A stretch of DNA of 31,043 nucleotides, taken from assembly GCA_964636325.1 (NCBI GenBank), contig CAZWRV010000078.1, positions 1-31,043 of the forward strand. The letters run 5' to 3'. Made by a program: the position numbers and the translations under genes. The stretch is from CAZWRV01 sp964636325. Its GTDB lineage: Bacteria > Verrucomicrobiota > Lentisphaeria > Victivallales > GWF2-50-93. Shown here piece after piece: positions 16,620 through 24,240 of the stretch (position 1 is its first letter; the number at the start of each line of letters is the position of its first letter). A model generated the notes under the pieces. That model saw nothing but the letters and a program-made list of their open reading frames with translations, ran no database searches and was not told the origin of the DNA.

Positions 16620-18707
16620 TCATCTGAGCCTTTCATCCGGCGCAAGCTGCCGCTCCTGCCATTCCGCAGCGGTCTCTGGCCGCATGCCATAATCTGGTAA
16701 CAGCTTTTGCCATAGGGCGGCCAGCGGCTGCAGGCGGCTCTTCCTGCCCAGCTTTCCGGAGGCTGAACACAGTTCCGCATTCGCAACCTCGAGTTCGCGG
16801 AGGATATCTCGGATGATCCCCTGAGTTCTGACAAGGCGTTGCCGGTTCTGCGAGACCTTGGTTCCCTGCACCGATAGAAGCCAGCCCTCGTTCTCCCTCC
16901 AGCGCCACAGCGGATATGCCAACCGCATGATCGCGGACGAGGCCCTCACCATCACGGCAACAGACTGGAAGTCTTCCCATCCCTGTCCGCCCGCCAGCAC
17001 CGAAACTTCGGCGGCAAGCGATTCTATTCTGCGGAATTCGCATTCCTGCCCCAGTCCTCTCTGGAGGACTGTGTTGGTCATCTGGTCGAGCAGCGGACGG
17101 GAGAAGGCCAGGTCGAAGACCGAGCGGGCGGCCTGGTCGGAAGCGATGTTTACCAGCGCCAGCAGCGCATTGTCAAGAAGCTTGAGCGCCTTCGCCGCAT
17201 CGGCCGGCCCTTCCCATCCGTCATTGATGCACCAGGAGAGCATTGCGGCATCCAGGCTGCGGCCTCGCGGATTCCATCCGAATTCGGACAATGCGAAGCG
17301 GTCGGCGGCGATTGGAAGGGCCTTCCTCCGGAGGACATCGCACGGATCCCCGAGGAAGCCGTTGAGCCATGCGATTCCCTTGTCTGCCGCCTCGGCGCAG
17401 CGCAGGCGGGTGAGTTCCGCAAGGCCCGTTCCGCAGAGCAGGCGCTCGTGGTGCGCGGCGCAGAGCCCGATCTCATATCCCTGGGCCACAAAACGTCGGA
17501 CATACGGCGACACGACAGGTTCCGGCGCGAGACTGTAGGACGACGGCTCTCCTGGGAGCTGCTCCAAGGTGTTGCCGTTGTAGTAGCCGACCTTGACTTC
17601 ACGGGGAACCGCGGCCACTACCTCGTCGTTGCCGGCGCAGCGGCTGCCCTGCGAGAGAAGTATCCTCAACCCGAGCCCCGGATGCTTGCGCCGCGCAGAG
17701 CGCCAGGCCGCGACTATCCCCTCGGCCTGGATCGCGAATTCGTTGCGCCTTTCGCACTGGGCGCAGCAGCACGAGACGTCATTTTCGTTGAGCCACGCCA
17801 TGATCTCATCGACGCCGAAGACTTCTGCCAGTTCGACCATGATGTCCGAGAAGAATTGGACTGTCTCATTCCGGGAAAAGCACATCGGGTGCGTTCCGCC
17901 GTGCAGGTTCGGAACCCCTTTCTCCGCCTTCAGCCAAGGCATTGCCTCGACGATCGTCGGATGCTGCTCGAAGTGGACGATGCCGGCGACGATCTTGATG
18001 CCTCTTTCCCGGCCCATCCGGACTACGCGCCTGAAAAGATCCTTCCGGCTGAAGCCGTCGTCCCTGACGAGGCCGGGAAACTTCAGAGATGGATACCGGA
18101 GCCCGTTGTCCACGACCATCATGTCCCAGTAGTTGATCTTCCTGTCGTAGAGCCAGTCGAGGAGACGCTCATATTCATCAAGGCCGATGTCCGGCGGCCA
18201 GTACCAGAAGCCCCGCTCCTCGATCTCCGGATAATCGAGTATTTCGAGAAGGGGCACTTCGATCTGTCCGGGCGACCATTCAGACTCCGATATCGCTGAG
18301 GAAAGCGTGCTCAGCCCGTATGAGAGGCCTATCGGCGATGCGCCGACAATAGCAAGACCTCGGTGCTTCGACTGTTCCGCCCATCCCAACGGGCGTATCG
18401 CATAGGTTTGCGGGGAGCGGTTTCGGAACGCCGGATCCGACGGTGCGACTTCCAGCGATAAGACGAACGGATCCTTAGATGCGTATTCCGTCCGGGCGCC
18501 GGCCCTGTCAGCAATCTCACGTATCAGCATCTTCAGCCTGGACAGCGCATACTTCACTTGGGCGTCAGCCAGCAGGCCGTTGTCATCCACCTGAAGCTCT
18601 TCCGGCCGCAGCACAGCGACACGGTTCAAGGCGAGGTGCCTCGGCAAAGGCAAGAATTTTTGGGCAATCCGAGCCAGTTTTCCTTCGTCAGGGCTCTGCA
18701 TCATCAT
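16620..18707 (-). CDS. GH20-like/DUF4838-like glycoside hydrolase with clustered cysteines
   Basis: The start chosen is the ATG at 18707, where AGGAG lies about six bases upstream, giving 695 residues; the ATG at 18713 directly abuts that site. The first 140 residues look like the alpha/beta 'GH20b/GH67-N' domain that precedes many exo-glycosidase barrels (GASPIGLSYGLSTLSSAI). The barrel follows from about 160. At about 307-318 it carries NEND followed by three adjacent cysteines and a fourth two residues later (CCCAQC). In GH20 the equivalent strand ends in Asp-Glu; DUF4838 proteins have a similar C-x-C-x2-C. The C-terminal 250 residues are helical. No signal peptide is seen, so it is probably cytoplasmic. 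It overlaps the amidohydrolase gene by 20 bases. It is a glycosidase by fold inference; activity is uncertain. Confidence 0.6.
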   Translation of the reverse strand: MMMQSPDEGKLARIAQKFLPLPRHLALNRVAVLRPEELQVDDNGLLADAQVKYALSRLKMLIREIADRAGARTEYASKDPFVLSLEVAPSDPAFRNRSPQTYAIRPLGWAEQSKHRGLAIVGASPIGLSYGLSTLSSAISESEWSPGQIEVPLLEILDYPEIEERGFWYWPPDIGLDEYERLLDWLYDRKINYWDMMVVDNGLRYPSLKFPGLVRDDGFSRKDLFRRVVRMGRERGIKIVAGIVHFEQHPTIVEAMPWLKAEKGVPNLHGGTHPMCFSRNETVQFFSDIMVELAEVFGVDEIMAWLNENDVSCCCAQCERRNEFAIQAEGIVAAWRSARRKHPGLGLRILLSQGSRCAGNDEVVAAVPREVKVGYYNGNTLEQLPGEPSSYSLAPEPVVSPYVRRFVAQGYEIGLCAAHHERLLCGTGLAELTRLRCAEAADKGIAWLNGFLGDPCDVLRRKALPIAADRFALSEFGWNPRGRSLDAAMLSWCINDGWEGPADAAKALKLLDNALLALVNIASDQAARSVFDLAFSRPLLDQMTNTVLQRGLGQECEFRRIESLAAEVSVLAGGQGWEDFQSVAVMVRASSAIMRLAYPLWRWRENEGWLLSVQGTKVSQNRQRLVRTQGIIRDILRELEVANAELCSASGKLGRKSRLQPLAALWQKLLPDYGMRPETAAEWQERQLAPDERLR

Positions 18708-19764
18708 TTGCATCTCCTGGTGAATTTCTATTCAGCAGCATTTCCGCGTTTTCCCACACTATCTTGCGGACGACATCCTCGGGCAGGCCGAGCCCGAATA
18801 TCTCGTACGGACTGCGGCTGCGCCTGAACGGCGGATCGCGCTGGACGTCACGGCCGAGAAGGAATTTCATGTGCGACTCGAAAAAGCGGACAGACGTGTC
18901 CGCATAGGAAACCTCGGGCGATTTCCCCCGGAGGCGGATTTCCCCCGGCTGGAAAAGGCACTGGGCCTGGATTCCATGCGGGACGCTTGCGCCGTCGTAG
19001 ATCATGTCCGTCCCGAACAGTATCCTGTCCTGGTATGCGATGATGAACTCCCTGGCGTGGTCGCGCCTTCTCTCGGATCTTCCGAGCTCGGGAATCCTGG
19101 CGGATATGTCATAACACATGTTCGGGTGGGAGTCGAGGTCTTCGGCCGCTGAGTCTAGGGACTCGGATCTGCTCCCGACATGGGGGCAGATGAAAACGGT
19201 TTTTCCGAAGGCCCCCACTACTTCGTTCCGTTCTGAGATTAGCTCCTCGGTCGAAGGAAGACCTTTGCGGTAGTAGCTCCACCATCCGTATTCCCCGTGC
19301 AGGACGCCGTCCCAGAAGTTGCGCGCGTCGACGGGCCGCCAGAAGAATTCCGGATCGGCCGTGTGGATAAGGACGGGGATTCCGAGCTCGCCCGCCTTCT
19401 CCCAGATCGGATGCAGCTCGGTGGCGTCCACGCGCCAGAGGGAACCGTCCTCCCTGCGGTATTCCAGGCCGAGCGCCTTGTAGACTTTCAGGCCGGCCAT
19501 CCCGGCGGCGGCGTCCTTCTCCATCCGGGCGGCCGCCGACTTCCCGAAGTCCGGCCGGTTGATCGCCGAAAAATCGATGTTCCCGAACACCGCGAACCTT
19601 CCCGGAAACTTTTCGGCCATGGCAAGATAAGGCCTGAGCCCGTCGCCGAATCCGTCATGCCAGGCCAGGACTGCGGCCTTCTCGACCCCGCAGCGGTCCA
19701 TGACCTCCACGGCCAGTCCGGCGTATTCCGGCGAAACATGCGTGTGTATGTCTATTGTCTTCAT
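18688..19764 (-). CDS. Amidohydrolase-2 family metal-dependent TIM-barrel hydrolase
   Basis: A 358-residue protein beginning MKTIDIHTHVSPE, with the H-x-H metal site of the amidohydrolase superfamily at residues 7-9. Further ligands appear in LIHTAD (His), ICPHVGS (His) and LFGTDMIYD (Asp), in the normal order. Family members hydrolyse or decarboxylate small cyclic or carboxylated substrates, including sugar lactones. It starts five bases after the kinase stop, with no clear ribosome site of its own, so it is probably translated by coupling. In this operon a role in lactone opening or deacylation of a sugar derivative is plausible but not shown. Confidence 0.75.
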   Translation of the reverse strand: MKTIDIHTHVSPEYAGLAVEVMDRCGVEKAAVLAWHDGFGDGLRPYLAMAEKFPGRFAVFGNIDFSAINRPDFGKSAAARMEKDAAAGMAGLKVYKALGLEYRREDGSLWRVDATELHPIWEKAGELGIPVLIHTADPEFFWRPVDARNFWDGVLHGEYGWWSYYRKGLPSTEELISERNEVVGAFGKTVFICPHVGSRSESLDSAAEDLDSHPNMCYDISARIPELGRSERRRDHAREFIIAYQDRILFGTDMIYDGASVPHGIQAQCLFQPGEIRLRGKSPEVSYADTSVRFFESHMKFLLGRDVQRDPPFRRSRSPYEIFGLGLPEDVVRKIVWENAEMLLNRNSPGDANDDAEP

Positions 19765-19769
19765 CTTGT

Positions 19770-20819
19770 TTACAGCAGCAATTCCGCAACGCAGGGGCTC
19801 GGCCGCGCGCCGACTCCGTTTGAAAAATCCCTCAGCGAGATGCGGTCTATCCCCTTGTGTATCGTATGGGGGGACGTAACCGACATTGCCGCCACCAGCG
19901 CGCCGAGCTCGCAGGCATGCGCGAAGCCGAGCCCCGCGGCAAGACCGGCCAGTATTCCTGCGAAATTCGCATCGCCGGCGCCGGCGGCGGACACCACATC
20001 CACCTTGTGCGGCGGCAGATGCGACAGGCTTTTACCGTCCCAGGCCCATGAGCCTTCGGCTCCGGCGGTGATCGAGACGAGCATATCCCTACGGACAGAG
20101 GCGAGGATTTCGACGGCACGGCGCACCGTTGCGTCGGCCGGGCCCCGGCGTCCGGCCTTGCCCGCCAGCGCCGACGCCTCGTCGCGGTTGATGGAGACGA
20201 GGTCTGCCATGGCGATTGTTCCGTCGCGGAGGGCCGGCGCGATTTCAGCGGAGGTGAAGGAGGCCGCCCTGAACATCCCGTGCGCTCCTGCAAGCTCAAG
20301 AAGGCGCCTCCGGGCCCCCATCGGTGCTTCAGGGACCGCAAGGGCGATCCCGCGCCTTCCATGCCTGCGCATCTGCGGCAGCGCCTCCTCCACGTCGGCC
20401 TCGGAGAGCTTGGAGCTTGCCGAGTCGCAGACTGTCAGGTTTCCGCCGCCGCCGTCAGGATATACGATGCAGATGCAGTTCATTGTCTGGCAGCCCGGAA
20501 CCGCTTTCACAAGCCGTGTGTCCAGGCCCGCAGCGCGCATCTCGGCGAGCAGGCGCCGGCCCGTCTCGTCGTCGCCGACCTTGCCGACGGGGACGCATCT
20601 GAACCTCCTTCCCAGAAGCGCGCGGACATAATGGCTGATGATGTGGAGCTTGCAGTAGTCCCGGCGGTCGAGGAAACGGCCCATGCGGCTCTCCTCACGT
20701 CCGAGCGTGCGGTTGCCTTCGACCTGGAAGAAGATTCCGGAACCGATGCCGCCGACCCCCACCATGGCGTCGAATTTCAGGCGCCTCGCCTTGAGAGCTT
20801 TTTCCCCGCGGTGCTTCAC
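19770..20819 (-). CDS. PfkB-family (ribokinase-like) sugar kinase
   Basis: The start chosen is GTG at 20819, which overlaps the upstream TGA (GTGA), giving 349 residues; the frame is open further upstream but lies over the deaminase gene. It shows the ribokinase fold with VGVGGIGSG near the N-terminus, the GKVGDDETGRRLL segment, SINRDEASAL, and the second PfkB signature SAAGAGDANFAGILAGLAAG containing the GAGD anion hole and catalytic Asp. The usual Asp-Thr before GAGD is Ser-Ala-Ala here. It should phosphorylate a sugar or sugar derivative with ATP in the cytoplasm. Coupling to the NagB-like gene points to an amino-sugar or keto-sugar pathway (inference). Confidence 0.85.
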   Translation of the reverse strand: MKHRGEKALKARRLKFDAMVGVGGIGSGIFFQVEGNRTLGREESRMGRFLDRRDYCKLHIISHYVRALLGRRFRCVPVGKVGDDETGRRLLAEMRAAGLDTRLVKAVPGCQTMNCICIVYPDGGGGNLTVCDSASSKLSEADVEEALPQMRRHGRRGIALAVPEAPMGARRRLLELAGAHGMFRAASFTSAEIAPALRDGTIAMADLVSINRDEASALAGKAGRRGPADATVRRAVEILASVRRDMLVSITAGAEGSWAWDGKSLSHLPPHKVDVVSAAGAGDANFAGILAGLAAGLGFAHACELGALVAAMSVTSPHTIHKGIDRISLRDFSNGVGARPSPCVAELLL

Positions 20820-21706
20820 AGGCCGAACTCCCACTCGGGATGAAGGCTTATCGGATGCCTCGCCGTCTCCAGCGTCGCCGTGATCTGCGCGTCGGGATGC
20901 TCCTGCAGCAGCGTGAGGGGATATTCCTCCGTGAGGGGGCCGAACAGCGCCACGCGCAGCGCCGTCTGCTTCCATGCGCCGGTGTCGCTGAAGACCCTGA
21001 CCTTCCTGGCCGACAGGCATTCGCTGACGCCGAGCGTGACGGACATCGGCGGGACGAACTGGTAGGCCGCGCCGAAGCTGCGCTGCGCCAGCGCAAGGAT
21101 GGTGTCTATGTTGTTGTTCTGTATTCGGACGGTCGAGTTCCGCAGCTCGTCCAAGGAAATGGAGCTGTAGGGGTCGCGGCGCGTCTGGTTGTAGGCTATG
21201 TGTCCGTCCTGTCCCCATCCCCCGTAGGTCAGGTCTACGGGCGCCTCCCTGACAAGACGCCTGATTTCTTCGATGTTGCCGGGGGTCAGCCAGTGGCGGT
21301 TTTCCTCGGGAACGGCCAGCTCCCGGTCCACCGGGGCGTAGAAGCGCTCCTCCATGAATCCCCTGAACGAATAGGGATGTTTGCGCGGAAGCTCGCGCCC
21401 CTGCCAGTCGAGGCATTCGTCCATGTGGAAGACTTCGAAATGACGGAGGCTCAGCCTCTCCCTGTTCACAAGCGAGGTGAAGGGCTCATACCAGCAGGCC
21501 GGGCCGCAAGGGATTATCGCCCTGAAGCGGCGACCTGCGCCGGCGGCGGCTCTTATCTCCCCGGCAAGTTCACGCGCCATGATATCCCCCATCTCCTCGC
21601 TGTCCCTGCAGATGCGGAAAGGGACTTTGCGCGCCGGATGGCGCTCAAGCATTTCCGCCGGAACCGAGCACCAGCCGTGCAGCTCCTTCAATGTGAAATT
21701 CCTCAT
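20816..21706 (-). CDS. NagB-like glucosamine-6-phosphate deaminase/isomerase family protein
   Basis: A 296-residue cytoplasmic enzyme of the NagB/6-phosphogluconolactonase fold. FHMDECLDW at 93-101 matches the NagB segment with the general-base Asp (D96 here, D72 in E. coli). GGWGQDGHIAYNQ at 162-174 matches the ring-opening motif with D167 and H169. NagB has Glu (E148 in E. coli) at the last position, but this protein has Gln174. The fold and base are kept, but one catalytic residue differs, so the substrate or reaction may have changed. AAGGAG lies six bases before the ATG. It is separated from the pseudopilin by the 57-codon remnant and overlaps the kinase gene by four bases. Confidence 0.8.
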   Translation of the reverse strand: MRNFTLKELHGWCSVPAEMLERHPARKVPFRICRDSEEMGDIMARELAGEIRAAAGAGRRFRAIIPCGPACWYEPFTSLVNRERLSLRHFEVFHMDECLDWQGRELPRKHPYSFRGFMEERFYAPVDRELAVPEENRHWLTPGNIEEIRRLVREAPVDLTYGGWGQDGHIAYNQTRRDPYSSISLDELRNSTVRIQNNNIDTILALAQRSFGAAYQFVPPMSVTLGVSECLSARKVRVFSDTGAWKQTALRVALFGPLTEEYPLTLLQEHPDAQITATLETARHPISLHPEWEFGL

Positions 21707-21733
21707 CGGCGACTCCTTGCAGTTTTTTCCGAA

Positions 21734-21907
21734 TCATACAAGATTTTCCGTTGCGCCGGCGCGAGACCCTGCCTCACGGCGCAGTGCCGCCTGGAAGCTG
21801 AAGCTTTCGCCGACGGCGGCGTCAAGCCTCATCCTCCTGGCCGCGCATGGCGGTGTGTCCGGATAAATCCTTGACATTGAACTTGCAAGCCAAGCTGACA
21901 ATCGCAT
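21734..21907 (-). pseudogene. 57-residue remnant resembling the N-terminus of GH123/DUF4091-type proteins
   Basis: A short frame with an excellent ribosome site (GGAGGAG, six bases before ATG 21907) stops at TGA 21734-21736. It contains RIYPDTPP, then MRLDAAVGESFSFQAALRRE. This recalls the opening of DUF4091/GH123-like hydrolases, where a 'vf.D..p' strand is followed by 'l.aarGE..sFQ..lr'. After that motif the sequence becomes unrelated and stops, as expected after a deletion or frameshift. It lies 16 bp after the pseudopilin stop and 27 bp before the deaminase start, exactly where a first catabolic gene would sit. It may still be translated. Similarity is judged by eye from a short stretch. 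Confidence 0.4.
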
Positions 21908-21923
21908 GTTTGACTCCTCCGCT

Positions 21924-22826
21924 TCAGTCGTGGCGATAGCCTCCGCCCGCCACTATCACGCCGCGCAGAAACCAAGGTGAGTTGTGGATGTTGGCATTGC
22001 TGTATGGTGGACAGCAATATGTCCTGTCCAAGGAATCCACGTGCAGATCCCAGAAGAGCGTGTTGAATCGGCGGTTGTTGCTGTGGCGTATCGCAGTATG
22101 ATAGTAGCTGGCCATGCTGGAAATTACGCTGTCGCCAAGGAGCACGAGATCAGCAGCCTGGTCAGTAACCTGGCTGAATCGCATGTGCCTGTACATCGGC
22201 CAGCTTCCGTTCCAGTAGGTCGATGGAGGAGAGAAGTCGCTGGTCAAATAAGCCTGTTCCCCATATGTGCTGCCCCATACGTCGCTAGTCAACTGGGAGA
22301 AGGACGGGCCGGGCCCTACGAGTGAGGTGGTCTCCCAGCGTGGGCCGCCGCGGTCGCGCAACTTGGCGTTGGGGCACAGCAGAGTTCCCGCGGGGCAGAT
22401 CTGAGTGATGGCGACGCCGCCGGGATAGCCGGTCTTCATATATCCGCAGTCTTCAAGCGTCTGAAACCATTTTATTGTGCCATTTGACGAAGGCGGGGGA
22501 TATTCCTGGTTGTCCTGCGAGTAGAGCGCTATGGGAACCCCGTTTTGCTTCTCGTTGTTCAGGCAGAGCGTCGAGCGGGACATGTCCCGCGCCCTGCCGA
22601 GCGCAGGAAGCAGTATCGCCATGAGAATCGCTATTATCGCAATCACGACGAGCAACTCGATCAGCGTAAAGGCGCTTCTCGAACCTGTCTTCGCCTTGAG
22701 TATTGTCAGCTTCGGGATTTCGGATTGGCATGCCAGGAAATCCATGAGGGCGAAACGCCGTCCTGCACCGCATTCCCCGCATGCCCGCCGGGGAAAGGGT
22801 GCTGATCCGTCGATGTCCCGCTTCAT
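21924..22826 (-). CDS. Pseudopilin-like protein, copy 2, at the head of the catabolic operon
   Basis: A 300-residue protein with GGAGG six bases before its ATG, which fixes a 52-residue leader before FTLIELLVVIAIIAIL. The helix and following LPALGRARD are identical to copy 1 at 10220. Shared blocks continue to the end: PIALYS.DN.EYPPP, GYMKTGYP, YRHMRF.QV, LVLLGDSV, IRH.NNRRFN.LFWDLH.DSLD. As in copy 1, the tail has DLH instead of the commoner DGH. The leader is much longer than usual and cysteine-containing. The protein would be membrane-anchored until prepilin peptidase cuts at the helix. It is the first gene of the minus-strand operon and is divergent from the regulator. Function is unknown; a link to uptake or degradation of the same glycan is inferred from position. 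Confidence 0.85.
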   Translation of the reverse strand: MKRDIDGSAPFPRRACGECGAGRRFALMDFLACQSEIPKLTILKAKTGSRSAFTLIELLVVIAIIAILMAILLPALGRARDMSRSTLCLNNEKQNGVPIALYSQDNQEYPPPSSNGTIKWFQTLEDCGYMKTGYPGGVAITQICPAGTLLCPNAKLRDRGGPRWETTSLVGPGPSFSQLTSDVWGSTYGEQAYLTSDFSPPSTYWNGSWPMYRHMRFSQVTDQAADLVLLGDSVISSMASYYHTAIRHSNNRRFNTLFWDLHVDSLDRTYCCPPYSNANIHNSPWFLRGVIVAGGGYRHD

Positions 22827-22861
22827 GCCGCACCTCCGGGTATTGTCGGTTTATATAAGGC

Positions 22862-22892
22862 ATATTATATCTATTATGTTTTGAAATTTCAA
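22862..22892 (-). promoter_or_regulatory. Promoter of pseudopilin copy 2 and the catabolic operon
   Basis: On the minus strand TTGAAA (22887-22892), a 17-bp spacer and TATAAT (22864-22869) form a near-consensus sigma-70 promoter about 38 bp before the ATG. The -10 is in GATATAATATGCC, which matches the other sites at 3027 and 11059. Confidence 0.65.
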
Positions 22893-22930
22893 GTCCAAAA
22901 CTATGGGAAAATGAATAAATCGCATTATTG

Positions 22931-22961
22931 TTGATTCATTCCATGATACAGTTATATTATA
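22931..22961 (+). promoter_or_regulatory. Possible promoter/operator of the regulator gene
   Basis: TTGATT (22931-22936) and TATATT (22953-22958) are 16 bp apart and could drive the regulator gene. Read on the minus strand, the segment 22954-22961 is TATAATAT with flanking GGG and AAC, the same core as the other four sites. This would allow autoregulation if the core is an operator. Confidence 0.4.
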
Positions 22962-23032
22962 CCCAATATGCTTGATTATTTGCATTGCGGCTTTAAGTCG
23001 GGTCGTAGCATAACATACAAGGGGGCATTGAC

Positions 23033-24148
23033 ATGAGAAGGGCATGCCAGGACAAGACGAGAAAGGCGCTTTCAGGGGGAAAGCACCTATACGAGACCAT
23101 TCTTGAGAACATGACCAAGGCGATACTGGACGGTGATATCCCCCAGGGGAGCCGCCTGCGCAGCATCCAGCAGGTCCAGGCCGACTACGGGGTCTCCAAG
23201 AACGTGGTCATACGCTGCTTCGAGGAGCTGAAGAAAAGGGGCCTGGTCGTCACGAGGGGGGCGGCGGGGACTTATGTGGCCAAGGATGCGCCGAAGCTGG
23301 CCTCGCGGGAGATGTTCAGGGGCTCGATATATGCGGTGTTCGGCCCCGACCCCATGAACGACGTATATCATTCGAGCCTGCTGCTCGGCCTCTACAGCGG
23401 CCTGGCGGAGTCCGGCTGGCTGGTGAAGGTGCGCTGGACCTCGCGCGATCGGTCTAAGATAGACGCCGTTTTCGACGAGTTCTCTAAGTTCCGCGCCACG
23501 GGGGCGATATTCGAATCCGGCCCTGATTTCAGGATGGCTGAACTTCTCCGCGAGATGAAGATTCCCGTCGTTCTTTGCTCAACGCCCCCTTCAGCGGCGC
23601 TCCTTTCTGGGCAGTGCAACATGATCCAGTGCCCCCTCGAGGCGATGTCATACCTAGCCACATGCCATCTCGTGAGAAAGGGGCACCGCAACATAGGGGT
23701 CATAGGCGCCGACATGGCTGAGAACAGCCATACGCGCGGATGGCGCAACGCGCTCCTCGAAACGGGATGCGTTCCGGATCCGGCCCTGCTGGCCGGATGC
23801 ACCTTAGACGGCATGGACATCTACTCCAAGACAAAAGCGCTCCTCCAGAAAACCCCCCAGATAAGCGCCCTCTACATTTCGGACGACCACTACATCATGC
23901 CCGTCATCACCGCGGTCGTCGAGGCCGGCAGAAGGATCCCGGAGGACGTCTCCCTGATCACAATCGCCAACAAGGCATATCCCCTGGTATGGAACAAGCC
24001 GCTCACGACGATCATGGTCGACTCGCATGAGATCGGCCAGAAGGCGGCGGAAGTATTGAACATGATGATCAACAGGGAGATCGGCGGCGGCCAGATCAAG
24101 ATAGTCAACCCGGTTCTGGTCGAAGGTCAAACCGTCAGAAGCATCTGA
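23033..24148 (+). CDS. GntR-type HTH regulator with LacI-type sugar-binding domain
   Basis: A 371-residue protein starting at ATG 23033 with AAGGGGG seven bases upstream. Residues 18-85 are a GntR winged helix (ILDGDIPQGSRLRSIQQVQ, then YGVSKNVVIRCFEELKKRGLV and the wing GTYVA). Residues 95-371 are a periplasmic-binding-protein-like LacI/GalR effector domain (VRKGHRNIGVIGAD, ALYISDDHYIMPVI, ISLI-type TIANKAYP, and a TTIMVDSHEIGQKAAEVL end). This architecture (AraR-like) represses sugar genes and is released by a sugar ligand. It is divergent from the pseudopilin-led operon, whose promoter shares the TATAATAT core seen at its own promoter, so it is the best candidate for local control. Confidence 0.88.
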   Translation: MRRACQDKTRKALSGGKHLYETILENMTKAILDGDIPQGSRLRSIQQVQADYGVSKNVVIRCFEELKKRGLVVTRGAAGTYVAKDAPKLASREMFRGSIYAVFGPDPMNDVYHSSLLLGLYSGLAESGWLVKVRWTSRDRSKIDAVFDEFSKFRATGAIFESGPDFRMAELLREMKIPVVLCSTPPSAALLSGQCNMIQCPLEAMSYLATCHLVRKGHRNIGVIGADMAENSHTRGWRNALLETGCVPDPALLAGCTLDGMDIYSKTKALLQKTPQISALYISDDHYIMPVITAVVEAGRRIPEDVSLITIANKAYPLVWNKPLTTIMVDSHEIGQKAAEVLNMMINREIGGGQIKIVNPVLVEGQTVRSI

Positions 24149-24184
24149 GAATTATTCCTGGCGATCGGTTGAACGTCCTTGACC

Positions 24185-24227
24185 GGTAAATATTCAGTGA
24201 ACTACGCCCTTTCACTGAATATTTGCC
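24185..24227. terminator. Bidirectional hairpin between converging genes
   Basis: GGTAAATATTCAGTGAA (24185-24201) pairs with 24211-24227 at 16 of 17 positions around a 9-base loop. It lies 36 bp after the regulator stop and 14 bp before the end of the converging minus-strand gene. The stems begin and end in A/T runs (AAATATT), giving short U-tracts in both directions. It most likely ends transcription from both sides. Confidence 0.75.
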
Positions 24228-24240
24228 TTGAGCGTTTCTC

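Noticed and set aside
20820..21416. N-terminal extension of the PfkB frame across the deaminase gene
   Set aside because: The open frame upstream of GTG 20819 overlaps the NagB-like gene, whose motifs are certain; the extension encodes Arg/Pro-rich text, while the GTGA overlap gives a natural start.
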